A stretch of DNA of 5,467 nt from Acinetobacter sp. (GTDB lineage Bacteria > Pseudomonadota > Gammaproteobacteria > Pseudomonadales > Moraxellaceae): assembly GCA_030152675.1 (NCBI GenBank), contig JASLIY010000249.1:1-5467 (forward strand), written 5' to 3'. Both the position numbers and the translations under genes were made by a program. The notes beneath the pieces were generated by a model that was not told where the DNA came from, ran no database searches, and saw only the letters and a program-made list of their open reading frames with translations. This document shows, piece by piece, positions 1 through 5,467 of the stretch (positions are counted from its first letter, which is position 1; every line of letters starts with the position of its first letter).

Positions 1-14
1 AATTAGATTGATAT

Positions 15-19
15 GGGAA
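15..19 (+). promoter_or_regulatory. Ribosome binding site supporting the TTG start of ftsH
   Basis: GGGAA lies seven bases before the TTG at 27-29, a normal Shine-Dalgarno spacing. An in-frame TGA at 9-11 closes the frame upstream, so TTG is the first usable start that keeps the N-terminal membrane segment. The next in-frame ATG is residue 34, beyond that segment, and would remove it. Confidence 0.6.
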
Positions 20-26
20 TAAAGCT

Positions 27-1916
27 TTGAGCGATCTCTTCAAAAATGCCGTATTGTGGCTCATTATACTGGGTGTGCTGATTTTAATTTTCAGTAACAT
101 CAGTGACCGCGATAAGCCTTCCGCAATGAATTATTCAGAATTCGTTACGGCGGTTAATGCTGGTCAAGTAAAACAAGTGACAATCGACGGCTTGCAAATC
201 AGTGGTGTAAAAACCGATGACACTAAGTTTGAGAGTGTTCGTCCTCAGGTTGAAGATACTCAGCTTATGCCTAGCCTAAGCAAGAATAATGTCGTTGTTG
301 AAGGTACTGCACCACAGCGTCAAGGTTTATTGATGCAACTGCTTATCGCAAGCTTCCCTGTGCTTTTGATTATTTTGTTATTCATGTTTTTTATGCGCAA
401 CATGGGTGGTGGTGCAGGTGGCAAGAACGGACCAATGAGCTTTGGTAAGTCGAAGGCAAAAATGTTGTCCGAAGACCAGATTAAAGTCACATTTGTAGAC
501 GTTGCCGGTTGTGATGAAGCCAAGCAAGAAGTGGTTGAAATTGTCGACTTCTTAAAAGATCCAGCGAAATTCAAACGTTTGGGTGCGACAATTCCGAAAG
601 GCGTACTGATGGTGGGTCCACCAGGTACCGGTAAAACACTTCTAGCAAAAGCGATTGCAGGCGAAGCCAAGGTTCCGTTTTTTAGTATTTCAGGTTCAGA
701 CTTTGTTGAAATGTTTGTTGGTGTGGGTGCATCTCGTGTGCGCGACATGTTCGAACAAGCAAAACGTCATGCACCATGTATCATCTTTATTGATGAGATT
801 GATGCTGTCGGTCGCCATCGTGGTTCAGGTACAGGTGGCGGTCATGATGAGCGCGAGCAAACCTTGAACCAGATGTTGGTTGAGATGGATGGTTTTGAAG
901 GCAATGAGGGTATTATCGTTATTGCTGCGACCAACCGTGCAGACGTACTGGATAAAGCATTACTGCGTCCAGGTCGTTTTGACCGTCAAGTGATGGTGGG
1001 TCTTCCGGACATTAAAGGCCGTGAACAAATTCTTGCTGTGCATTTGAAAAAACTACCTTCTGTGACGGGCGTGGATCTTAAAGTTTTGGCTCGTGGTACA
1101 CCTGGTTTTTCTGGTGCGCAATTGGCCAACCTTGTGAATGAGGCAGCTCTGTTTGCGGCACGCCGTAATAAAAACACAGTTGATATGCACGACTTTGAGG
1201 ATGCCAAAGACAAGATCTACATGGGTCCTGAACGTAAATCGATGGTGATCCGTGAGGAAGAGCGTCGTGCTACGGCTTATCATGAGTCGGGTCATGCGAT
1301 TGTCGCAGAGATTCTTCCGGGTACAGACCCAGTGCATAAAGTAACGATTATGCCGCGTGGTTGGGCCTTGGGTGTGACTTGGCAGTTGCCTGAACATGAC
1401 CAGACCAGCCATTATAAAGACAAGATGTTGAACGAAATTTCAATTTTGTTTGGTGGTCGTATTGCTGAAGAGATCTTTGTTAATCAGCAGTCTACCGGTG
1501 CATCAAATGACTTTGAGCGTGCAACTAAAATGGCACGTGCGATGGTTACCAAGTACGGTATGTCTGAAAAATTGGGCGTGATGGTGTACGAAGATGATTC
1601 TCAGCAGTCCTTCTTGGGGAGCATTGGAAGTCGTACCATTTCTGAAGCAACGCAACAACAGGTAGATGCCGAAGTCCGTCGTATTCTGGATGAGCAGTAT
1701 AAAGTTGCTTGGGATATCTTGGAGAACAATAAAGATATCGCCCATGCAATGGTAAAAGCATTGCTTGAATGGGAAACAGTGGATCGCGAACAAATCCGTG
1801 ACATCATGGAAGGTCGTGAACCGAACCCACCAAAAGTATATGTTGCTGAAAATCCGGTGGTAGATTTAGTTAAAAATGATGGTCCGTCAACACCGCCACC
1901 ATTACCTGTTAGCTAA
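27..1916 (+). CDS. ftsH: ATP-dependent zinc metalloprotease FtsH
   Basis: Membrane-bound AAA+ protease that unfolds and degrades membrane and short-lived cytosolic proteins as a hexamer facing the cytoplasm. The 629 residues are close to the 644 of E. coli FtsH. Visible in order: membrane segment about 5-23, a periplasmic domain, second membrane segment about 103-123, and a glycine-rich linker. The AAA domain has Walker A GPPGTGKT (197-204), pore motif FVEMFVGVG (226-234), Walker B IIFIDEID (252-259), and a second region of homology ending LLRPGRFDR with likely arginine fingers R314 and R317. The zinc site is HESGH (419-423), with D495 in TGASND the probable third ligand. The tail is proline-rich (PPPLP). 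The start is TTG, because a stop closes the frame just upstream. In E. coli rlmE precedes ftsH; only 26 bases are visible here, so that gene cannot be confirmed. Loop [10 protein letters not shown] carries tryptophans where E. coli has R and F. The reading frame is intact. Confidence 0.98.
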   Translation: MSDLFKNAVLWLIILGVLILIFSNISDRDKPSAMNYSEFVTAVNAGQVKQVTIDGLQISGVKTDDTKFESVRPQVEDTQLMPSLSKNNVVVEGTAPQRQGLLMQLLIASFPVLLIILLFMFFMRNMGGGAGGKNGPMSFGKSKAKMLSEDQIKVTFVDVAGCDEAKQEVVEIVDFLKDPAKFKRLGATIPKGVLMVGPPGTGKTLLAKAIAGEAKVPFFSISGSDFVEMFVGVGASRVRDMFEQAKRHAPCIIFIDEIDAVGRHRGSGTGGGHDEREQTLNQMLVEMDGFEGNEGIIVIAATNRADVLDKALLRPGRFDRQVMVGLPDIKGREQILAVHLKKLPSVTGVDLKVLARGTPGFSGAQLANLVNEAALFAARRNKNTVDMHDFEDAKDKIYMGPERKSMVIREEERRATAYHESGHAIVAEILPGTDPVHKVTIMPRGWALGVTWQLPEHDQTSHYKDKMLNEISILFGGRIAEEIFVNQQSTGASNDFERATKMARAMVTKYGMSEKLGVMVYEDDSQQSFLGSIGSRTISEATQQQVDAEVRRILDEQYKVAWDILENNKDIAHAMVKALLEWETVDREQIRDIMEGREPNPPKVYVAENPVVDLVKNDGPSTPPPLPVS

Positions 1917-1937
1917 GTGATCAGCAGGAAAGAAATT

Positions 1938-1965
1938 AGGGTCTCGCATAGAGGCTCTTTTTTTT
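1938..1965 (+). terminator. Intrinsic terminator after ftsH
   Basis: AGGGTCTC (1938-1945) pairs with GAGGCTCT (1951-1958) over eight positions, two of them G-U, around the loop GCATA. A run of eight T (1958-1965) follows. It starts 21 bases after the ftsH stop and should end much of the ftsH transcript before folP. Confidence 0.8.
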
Positions 1966-1968
1966 GCC

Positions 1969-1977
1969 TGATATAAT
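1969..1977 (+). promoter_or_regulatory. Extended -10 promoter for folP
   Basis: TGATATAAT reads as an extended -10: TG, one base, then a perfect TATAAT at 1972-1977. No good -35 lies 16-18 bases upstream; that position falls inside the ftsH terminator stem, and extended -10 promoters often do without one. The expected start near 1984 gives a leader of about 29 bases before the folP ATG, with AGGAAG at 2001-2006. Inferred from consensus only. Confidence 0.6.
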
Positions 1978-2012
1978 CCATCCACATTTAAAATACAGCT
2001 AGGAAGTTATAT

Positions 2013-2864
2013 ATGCGTTTCGTCTCACTGCCACAGCAGCAACTGCACTGTGGTGATTTGCAATTGGATTTATCAACACCGCAGATCATGGGGATTTTAA
2101 ATGTAACGCCAGATTCATTTAGTGATGGTGGTAAATATCAGCATCGTGATCTTGCACTTGAACATGCACAAGCCATGATTGAGGCGGGTGCCAGTATTAT
2201 TGATATTGGTGGAGAATCGACTCGGCCGGGTGCCAGTGTTGTGTCACTACAAGATGAATTGGATCGCGTGATTCCAGTGGTTGAGCTGCTCTCTAAGCGA
2301 GGTGTTGTACTTTCTATTGATACATCCTCACCAGTGGTGATTCGAGCGGCTGTTGAGGCGGGAGCGCATATCTGGAATGACGTGCGTGGTTTAACGCGTC
2401 CAGGTGCTTTAGAAACAGCAGCGCAACTTGGAATTCCTGTGGTGCTCATGCATATGCGCGGTGAGCCGACCACGATGAATGCGCTGAGTGATTATCAAGA
2501 TGTCACGCGTGATGTGATTGCTGAGTTAAGTGTTCGAATTGAAGCGGCGATCAAAGCGGGTGTACGTCGTGAGAATATCTTGGTTGATCCAGGGTTTGGC
2601 TTTGCGAAAAATACCGCACAAAATTTAAAGTTATTACAGCAGTTTGATCAACTTCAAGAGTTGGGTTTACCCGTTGTGTCTGCGCTGTCTCGTAAACGTT
2701 TTATTGCAGATGTGTTGGGTGGTGTGGCGCCAGAGCAGCGCGCAGGCGCATCTGTTGCGGCGCATTTGCTGTCAATTCAGCAAGGTGCCTGTATCGTTCG
2801 TGCTCATGATGTGAGAGCGATGAAGGATGCGATCCGAATCTGGGAAGCAATGCAATTGGCTTAA
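2013..2864 (+). CDS. folP: Dihydropteroate synthase
   Basis: Cytosolic TIM-barrel enzyme that condenses dihydropterin pyrophosphate with p-aminobenzoate to give dihydropteroate in folate synthesis; it is the sulfonamide target. The 283 residues match the family length. Signature motifs: GILNVTPDSFSDGG (27-40), the first DHPS signature; DIGGESTRPGA (64-74), the second; SIDTS with D103; WND with N122; MHMRG (146-150); DPGFGFAK (192-199); SRKRF with K228, expected to bind substrate; and RAHDV with R263 and H265 at the C-terminal pyrophosphate site. F36 and P72, in the loops where sulfonamide-resistance changes arise in other species, look wild type, so this is the chromosomal enzyme and not an acquired sul gene. 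The ATG has AGGAAG six bases upstream. An internal terminator and promoter separate it from ftsH. In E. coli glmM follows folP, but here a convergent tRNA gene does. Confidence 0.97.
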   Translation: MRFVSLPQQQLHCGDLQLDLSTPQIMGILNVTPDSFSDGGKYQHRDLALEHAQAMIEAGASIIDIGGESTRPGASVVSLQDELDRVIPVVELLSKRGVVLSIDTSSPVVIRAAVEAGAHIWNDVRGLTRPGALETAAQLGIPVVLMHMRGEPTTMNALSDYQDVTRDVIAELSVRIEAAIKAGVRRENILVDPGFGFAKNTAQNLKLLQQFDQLQELGLPVVSALSRKRFIADVLGGVAPEQRAGASVAAHLLSIQQGACIVRAHDVRAMKDAIRIWEAMQLA

Positions 2865-2917
2865 TACACATTATTTGTTGTGTTGGATTTTGCGGGGAAG
2901 CAGGAAATTCTAGACAT

Positions 2918-2945
2918 AAAAAAACCAGCTTAGGCTGGTTTTTTT
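2918..2945. terminator. Bidirectional terminator between folP and tRNA-Leu copy 1
   Basis: A perfect 12-bp stem: seven A plus CCAGC (2918-2929) pairs with GCTGG plus seven T (2934-2945) around the loop TTAG. The A run on one side and T run on the other make it work in both directions. It can end folP on the plus strand and the tRNA-Leu transcript on the minus strand. Confidence 0.88.
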
Positions 2946-2947
2946 GA

Positions 2948-2976
2948 CACCATTTTTAAGTTGCTTAAAAATGGTG
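2948..2976 (-). other. Trailer hairpin pairing with the CCA end of tRNA-Leu copy 1
   Basis: CACCATTTTTAAG (2948-2960) is the exact reverse complement of CTTAAAAATGGTG (2964-2976), giving a 13-bp stem with a three-base loop. Read on the tRNA strand, the stem takes in the encoded CCA, the discriminator A and the last acceptor base. There is no T run next to it, so it is not itself a terminator. A role in 3'-end processing of the precursor is inferred. Confidence 0.6.
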
Positions 2977-3057
2977 CCCGGGGCCGGACTCGAACCGGCA
3001 CGCTTTGTGGGCGGGGGATTTTAAATCCCCTGTGTCTACCTATTTCACCACCCGGGC
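2968..3057. repeat. 90-bp perfect direct repeat, copy 1
   Basis: Identical to 5327-5416: the whole tRNA-Leu gene plus four A beyond its CCA end. The copies lie in the same orientation, 2359 bp apart. Looser similarity continues leftward through the hairpin and terminator (CCAGCTT core and a TAGAC before it), suggesting an old duplication of a tRNA-plus-terminator unit. Confidence 0.95.
2972..3057 (-). tRNA. tRNA-Leu(UAA), copy 1
   Basis: Read on the minus strand this folds as a complete 86-nt long-variable-arm tRNA. Acceptor GCCCGGG pairs with CCCGGGC, followed by A73 and an encoded CCA (2972-2974). The D stem is GTG/CAC. The anticodon stem GGGGA/TCCCC holds loop TTTAAAA with anticodon TAA (complement at 3021-3023). 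The variable arm of 14 nt has a CGC/GCG stem, and the T arm is GCCGG-TTCGAGT-CCGGC. It closely resembles E. coli leuZ and reads UUA (and UUG by wobble). It has its own promoter just upstream, is convergent with folP, and is identical to the copy at 5331-5416. Confidence 0.97.
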
Positions 3058-3066
3058 ATGTGCGCC

Positions 3067-3095
3067 ATCTTAATGTACCGAATTTAACTTGGCAA
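3067..3095 (-). promoter_or_regulatory. Promoter for tRNA-Leu copy 1
   Basis: On the minus strand, TTGCCA (3090-3095) and TAAGAT (3067-3072) are 17 bases apart, matching sigma-70 -35 and -10 elements at 5/6 and 4/6 positions. The bases after the -10 (GGCGCAC) form a GC-rich discriminator, typical of stringently controlled stable-RNA promoters. The implied start near 3060 leaves a leader of only about three bases before the mature tRNA. Consensus match only. Confidence 0.5.
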
Positions 3096-3355
3096 GTTGA
3101 TTTGAGATGGTTTGCTTTCTTTTCAATCAATTCATCGTGTTGAATGTTTATTGTGTGACATTAAATGCTTGGATTGGTGTGTTTTGGTCCATTTGGATGC
3201 TGACTTGCGCTCGGGTTGAGCTTATGGTGGGACGATGTGATGCGGTTTGCTAAACATTATTTTATAAATAAAGTAAAGAACCTTTTGTCATTGTTTTTTA
3301 ATAAAACTGCTATTAAACGTAAATAATACTGGCCTAACGTGTAGCCGTGAAACTC
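3096..3355. other. Intergenic region upstream of phoD, no gene seen
   Basis: Part of the 310-bp gap between tRNA-Leu copy 1 and the phoD ATG. I see no convincing coding frame on either strand; the few starts lead to peptides of about 12-14 codons without a ribosome site. No further RNA gene or strong repeat is visible. The right part (about 3251-3330) is AT-rich and presumably holds the phoD promoter. Confidence 0.6.
3285..3313 (+). promoter_or_regulatory. Weak candidate promoter for phoD
   Basis: TTGTCA (3285-3290) matches the -35 consensus at 5/6 positions. The -10 17 bases on is poor (TGCTAT, 3308-3313); alternatives are TATTAA at 3311-3316 and TAATAC at 3324-3329. TTGTCAT at 3285-3291 also resembles one half of a PhoB box (CTGTCAT), but I find no second half site at the expected 11-base step. 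Control by PhoB is therefore not supported. Confidence 0.25.
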
Positions 3356-3360
3356 AAGGA
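3356..3360 (+). promoter_or_regulatory. Ribosome binding site that fixes the phoD start
   Basis: AAGGA lies seven bases before the ATG at 3368. The alternative in-frame GTG at 3347 has no such site and would place this AAGGA inside the gene. The ATG also puts the twin-arginine motif at residues 7-8, as usual for a Tat signal. Confidence 0.8.
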
Positions 3361-3367
3361 AAACACA

Positions 3368-5125
3368 ATGTCATATAAAATTTCACGTCGCGAGCTTATT
3401 CAAAAAAGTTTAGCCAGCTTCGGTGCCTTATCTGTTCCAGTCGCGTTGACTGCATGTGGTGATGATAAGGATTTAAAAATTTTACCCTCTACATCTGCAG
3501 ATTTTTTGCATGGTGTAGCCAGTGGTGATCCATTAAAAGATCGTGTCATCTTGTGGACACGACTTACACCCAAGAATCTTGCTGCACGCCTCGAAGTGGT
3601 GTGGGAAATTTCTGAAGATATTAACTTTGTGCATCTTGTCAATTCAGGCAAAGTTCAAACCACTCAAGTTCAGGATTTCACCGTTAAGGTGGATGCGGAT
3701 AAATTAAGATCGGGGCGAACCTATTATTACCGTTTTCGTTATGGCGATAAGGTTTCAGCCACTGGACAAACCAAAACTTTGGCGGAGAGTACAGATTCGG
3801 TTAAGTTTGCAGTTTGCTCATGTTCGAACTATCCAGCAGGGTATTTTCATGTTTACAGGGAGATGGCTAGACAAGATCTCGATGTGATTATTCACTTGGG
3901 GGACTATATTTATGAATATGGTCAGGGGGGATATGCCACTGAAGAGGCTAAGCGCCTAGGCCGCGAACTTCCAGCTGACAATAATAAAGAAGCGATCAAG
4001 TTGGATGACTACCGCAAGCGTTATGCGCTATACCGGAGTGATCTGGATTTACAGGCAGCACATCACCGACATCCGTTTATTGTGATTTGGGATGACCATG
4101 AGTTGGCGAATGATGCTTGGAAAGCAGGCGCTGAAAACCATCAAGCCAATGAGGGAGATTTTGAGGCCCGTAAACTGGCGGCATTGCAAGCATATTTTGA
4201 GTGGATGCCAATTCGACCGACAGCACGTGATAATTTCTTAAACATTTACCGTCAGTTTAACTTTGGTGATTTGGTTCAGTTAATCATGTTGGACACTCGA
4301 ATCTTGGCGCGTGATCAGCAGTTAAGTTATACCCAGTATGTAACGCCGCAGGGTATCGATTTGACTCGTTTTAAACAAGATCTCGATCATCCTTCGCGTA
4401 CCATTATGGGGCATGCGCAGCGCCAATGGTTGCAGGATCAATTGATACAGAGTAGTGCGATATGGAATGTGATTGGTCAGCAAGTGCTTATGGCCAAGAT
4501 GTTGATTCCAGTGGAGTTGCTGCCTGCTTTGGTGAGTGTCACCAGTGGTGATATTAATAATGAAAAGATCAAGAAGATGGAGCAGCAAATTAATGAGTTG
4601 GTGACACTTAAAGTCAGAATTAGTTTGGGTGATGCAACAGTCACCGAGCAAGAGAAAGCGCGTTTAACCACGGTGGTGCCGTACAATCTAGATGCTTGGG
4701 ATGGCTATACTGCTGAGCGAGATGCTATTTTTGAAACGTTGAAAAGTCAGAAGAAGAAAGCAGTGATCTTGGCGGGGGATACACATAATGCTTGGTCATC
4801 ACAGTTATATACCCAAGATCAAACCCAAGTGGGTGTTGAGTTGGCGTGTAGCTCAGTGACTTCGCCGGGTCTAGAGAAATATATGAATATGTCACTAGAG
4901 CAGATAGAGAAATTTGAATATGCGTTTACGACTTTGATTGACGAACTTAAATATTGCAATCTCAATCAACGTGGATATCTGTTGCTGAATTTCACCGACA
5001 AGCAGTTGCTGAGCAAATGGATCTTTGTGGATACCGTCAAGGCCAAGCAATATAACTTGATCGATGGTCCGCGTGCCAATCGATTGGTGTTAAATACTGA
5101 ATTGATGAGTCCAAATGCGATGTAG
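3368..5125 (+). CDS. phoD: PhoD-family alkaline phosphatase/phosphodiesterase, Tat lipoprotein
   Basis: Metal-dependent enzyme that hydrolyses phosphate mono- and diesters outside the cytoplasm to release phosphate; characterised PhoD enzymes use Fe3+ and Ca2+. It has 585 residues from the ATG at 3368, near the length of Bacillus PhoD. The N-terminus has twin arginines (SRREL, 6-10), a hydrophobic stretch, then lipobox LTAC with C30, so it is probably a Tat-exported lipoprotein. G31 at +2 would not retain it in the inner membrane under the enterobacterial rule. An N-terminal PhoD domain follows (about 46-136, FLHGVASGDP and VILWTRLTP). The metallophosphatase core has CSCSN (C152 probable iron ligand), HLGDYIYEYG (177-185; D179, Y182), WDDHELAND (241-249; D243, H244, N248), MLDTR (307-311) and LAGDTHNAW (468-476; D471, H473). 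A helical stretch of about 50 residues (385-435) precedes YNLDAWDGY. It is a single gene with its own terminator, flanked by tRNA-Leu copies. The exact substrate is unknown. Confidence 0.93.
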   Translation: MSYKISRRELIQKSLASFGALSVPVALTACGDDKDLKILPSTSADFLHGVASGDPLKDRVILWTRLTPKNLAARLEVVWEISEDINFVHLVNSGKVQTTQVQDFTVKVDADKLRSGRTYYYRFRYGDKVSATGQTKTLAESTDSVKFAVCSCSNYPAGYFHVYREMARQDLDVIIHLGDYIYEYGQGGYATEEAKRLGRELPADNNKEAIKLDDYRKRYALYRSDLDLQAAHHRHPFIVIWDDHELANDAWKAGAENHQANEGDFEARKLAALQAYFEWMPIRPTARDNFLNIYRQFNFGDLVQLIMLDTRILARDQQLSYTQYVTPQGIDLTRFKQDLDHPSRTIMGHAQRQWLQDQLIQSSAIWNVIGQQVLMAKMLIPVELLPALVSVTSGDINNEKIKKMEQQINELVTLKVRISLGDATVTEQEKARLTTVVPYNLDAWDGYTAERDAIFETLKSQKKKAVILAGDTHNAWSSQLYTQDQTQVGVELACSSVTSPGLEKYMNMSLEQIEKFEYAFTTLIDELKYCNLNQRGYLLLNFTDKQLLSKWIFVDTVKAKQYNLIDGPRANRLVLNTELMSPNAM

Positions 5126-5190
5126 TTAAGCCAAGACCCGTCAATAGGTGGTTGATACTATCTTCTGTGTGGTGATCATGAAATCAGGAT

Positions 5191-5223
5191 AAATTGTCAG
5201 GCTTAGGCTTGGCAATTTTTTTT
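5191..5223 (+). terminator. Intrinsic terminator of phoD
   Basis: AAATTGTCAGGC (5191-5202) pairs with GCTTGGCAATTT (5207-5218) over 12 positions, two of them G-U, with loop TTAG. A run of eight T (5216-5223) follows. It lies 65 bases after the phoD stop. Confidence 0.85.
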
Positions 5224-5275
5224 AATCACATCTGTGTTGTGGCGTTGTGCTGAAGGGGATCATAAAATTTAGACC

Positions 5276-5304
5276 AAAAAAAACCAGCTTGCGCTGGATT
5301 TTTT
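5276..5304. terminator. Terminator of the tRNA-Cys/tRNA-Leu unit, possibly bidirectional
   Basis: CCAGC (5284-5288) and GCTGG (5293-5297) form a stem with loop TTGC, continued past one A-A mismatch by A-T pairs. On the minus strand it ends in eight T, as expected for the tRNA transcript. On the plus strand six T follow the stem, so it may back up the phoD terminator. It resembles the terminator at 2918-2945. Confidence 0.8.
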
Positions 5305-5307
5305 ATT

Positions 5308-5336
5308 GCACCATTTTCTGGACGAGAAAATGGTGC
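5308..5336 (-). other. Trailer hairpin pairing with the CCA end of tRNA-Leu copy 2
   Basis: GCACCATTTTCT (5308-5319) is the exact reverse complement of AGAAAATGGTGC (5325-5336), a 12-bp stem with loop GGACG. As at copy 1, it takes in the encoded CCA and the discriminator base. The inner stem and loop sequences differ from copy 1 while pairing is kept, which argues for conserved structure. Confidence 0.6.
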
Positions 5337-5416
5337 CCGGGGCCGGACTCGAACCGGCACGCTTTGTGGGCGGGGGATTTTAAATCCCCTGTGTCTACCT
5401 ATTTCACCACCCGGGC
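5327..5416. repeat. 90-bp perfect direct repeat, copy 2
   Basis: Base-for-base the same as 2968-3057, same orientation, and covers the whole tRNA-Leu gene. The two copies enclose the phoD unit. The match stops right at the tRNA 5' end: upstream sequences on the tRNA strand are unrelated. Confidence 0.95.
5331..5416 (-). tRNA. tRNA-Leu(UAA), copy 2
   Basis: An 86-nt tRNA identical to the copy at 2972-3057, with anticodon TAA (complement at 5380-5382), long variable arm and encoded CCA (5331-5333). Only 12 bases separate its 5' end from the CCA of the tRNA-Cys gene upstream, so the two are almost certainly cotranscribed and no promoter fits between them. The order Cys then Leu(UAA) matches the E. 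coli glyW-cysT-leuZ operon, so this is probably the ancestral copy. Confidence 0.97.
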
Positions 5417-5428
5417 GTTACACAAGAT

Positions 5429-5467
5429 TGGAGGCGGAGGTCGGAATCGAACCGGCGTACACGGAGT
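5429..5467 (-). tRNA. tRNA-Cys, 3' part, cut by the window edge
   Basis: On the minus strand the visible 39 nt run from the last anticodon-loop base through the anticodon-stem 3' arm (CTCCG), variable loop TGTAC, T arm GCCGG-TTCGATT-CCGAC, acceptor 3' arm CTCCGCC, T73 and encoded CCA. The anticodon lies outside the window. Cysteine is inferred from U73, close likeness of the CCGTGTACGCCGG stretch to E. coli cysT, and its place directly before tRNA-Leu(UAA). tRNA-Gly also has U73 and is the main alternative. The T stem shows one C-A mismatch (positions 50 and 64). Confidence 0.8.

Noticed and set aside
320..1807. Several antisense and out-of-frame open frames inside ftsH
   Set aside because: They are shadows of a strongly conserved coding frame; none has a recognisable motif or start signal.
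2138..2473. Antisense open frame of 111 codons inside folP
   Set aside because: It covers the conserved DHPS motifs in the true frame and has low-complexity S/T/R-rich composition typical of antisense frames.
2961..3143. Open frames of about 60-66 codons on both strands over tRNA-Leu copy 1
   Set aside because: They run through a clear tRNA gene and its promoter, have no good ribosome site, and their peptides are translated tRNA sequence.
3165..3203. Possible 12-codon leader peptide beginning MLGLV
   Set aside because: No ribosome site, no run of regulatory codons and no attenuator hairpin follows it.
3285..3302. PhoB box upstream of phoD
   Set aside because: Only one half site (TTGTCAT) is present; the position of the second half matches 3 of 7 bases, near chance in AT-rich DNA.
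3347..3367. GTG start seven codons upstream for phoD
   Set aside because: It has no Shine-Dalgarno sequence, and the good AAGGA seven bases before the ATG at 3368 would fall inside the gene.
3058..5330. phoD segment as an integrative element using tRNA-Leu as att site
   Set aside because: There is no integrase or other mobility gene, and the repeat is a whole tRNA gene rather than the usual 3'-end fragment.

Overview
The window looks like chromosomal DNA of a gammaproteobacterium, most probably an Acinetobacter species. The FtsH protein (a variant [10 protein letters not shown] stretch and a tail ending in PPPLPVS) and the AT-leaning codon use match what I remember of that genus. The order ftsH then folP, and tRNA-Cys followed by tRNA-Leu(UAA), are both known from gammaproteobacterial chromosomes. 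The genus call rests on memory, not on a search.

Layout. (1) 27-1916, plus strand: ftsH, the membrane-anchored AAA+ zinc protease, starting at TTG. (2) 1938-1977: an intrinsic terminator followed within a few bases by a perfect extended -10 element that probably drives folP. (3) 2013-2864, plus: folP, dihydropteroate synthase. (4) 2918-2945: a bidirectional terminator between folP and a convergent tRNA-Leu(UAA) gene (2972-3057, minus), which has its own promoter. (5) 3058-3367: an intergenic region without a gene. (6) 3368-5125, plus: a PhoD-family phosphatase/phosphodiesterase with a twin-arginine signal peptide that ends in a lipobox. (7) 5191-5223 and 5276-5304: terminators for phoD and for the opposing tRNA unit. 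(8) 5331-5416, minus: a second, base-identical tRNA-Leu(UAA). It is preceded 12 nt upstream by a tRNA-Cys gene cut by the window edge (5429-5467, minus).

The genes do not form one pathway. FtsH (membrane protein quality control) and FolP (folate synthesis) are housekeeping neighbours. phoD is a self-contained transcription unit for extracytoplasmic phosphate scavenging, set between two direct copies of tRNA-Leu. Both tRNA units run against the protein genes, and each convergent junction is closed by hairpin terminators.

I found no mobile element, CRISPR array, toxin-antitoxin or defence locus, and no sign of a wholly new system. The more unusual observations are the 90-bp tRNA direct repeat bracketing phoD, the covarying trailer hairpins that pair with the encoded CCA end of both tRNA-Leu copies, and the Tat-lipoprotein signal of PhoD.
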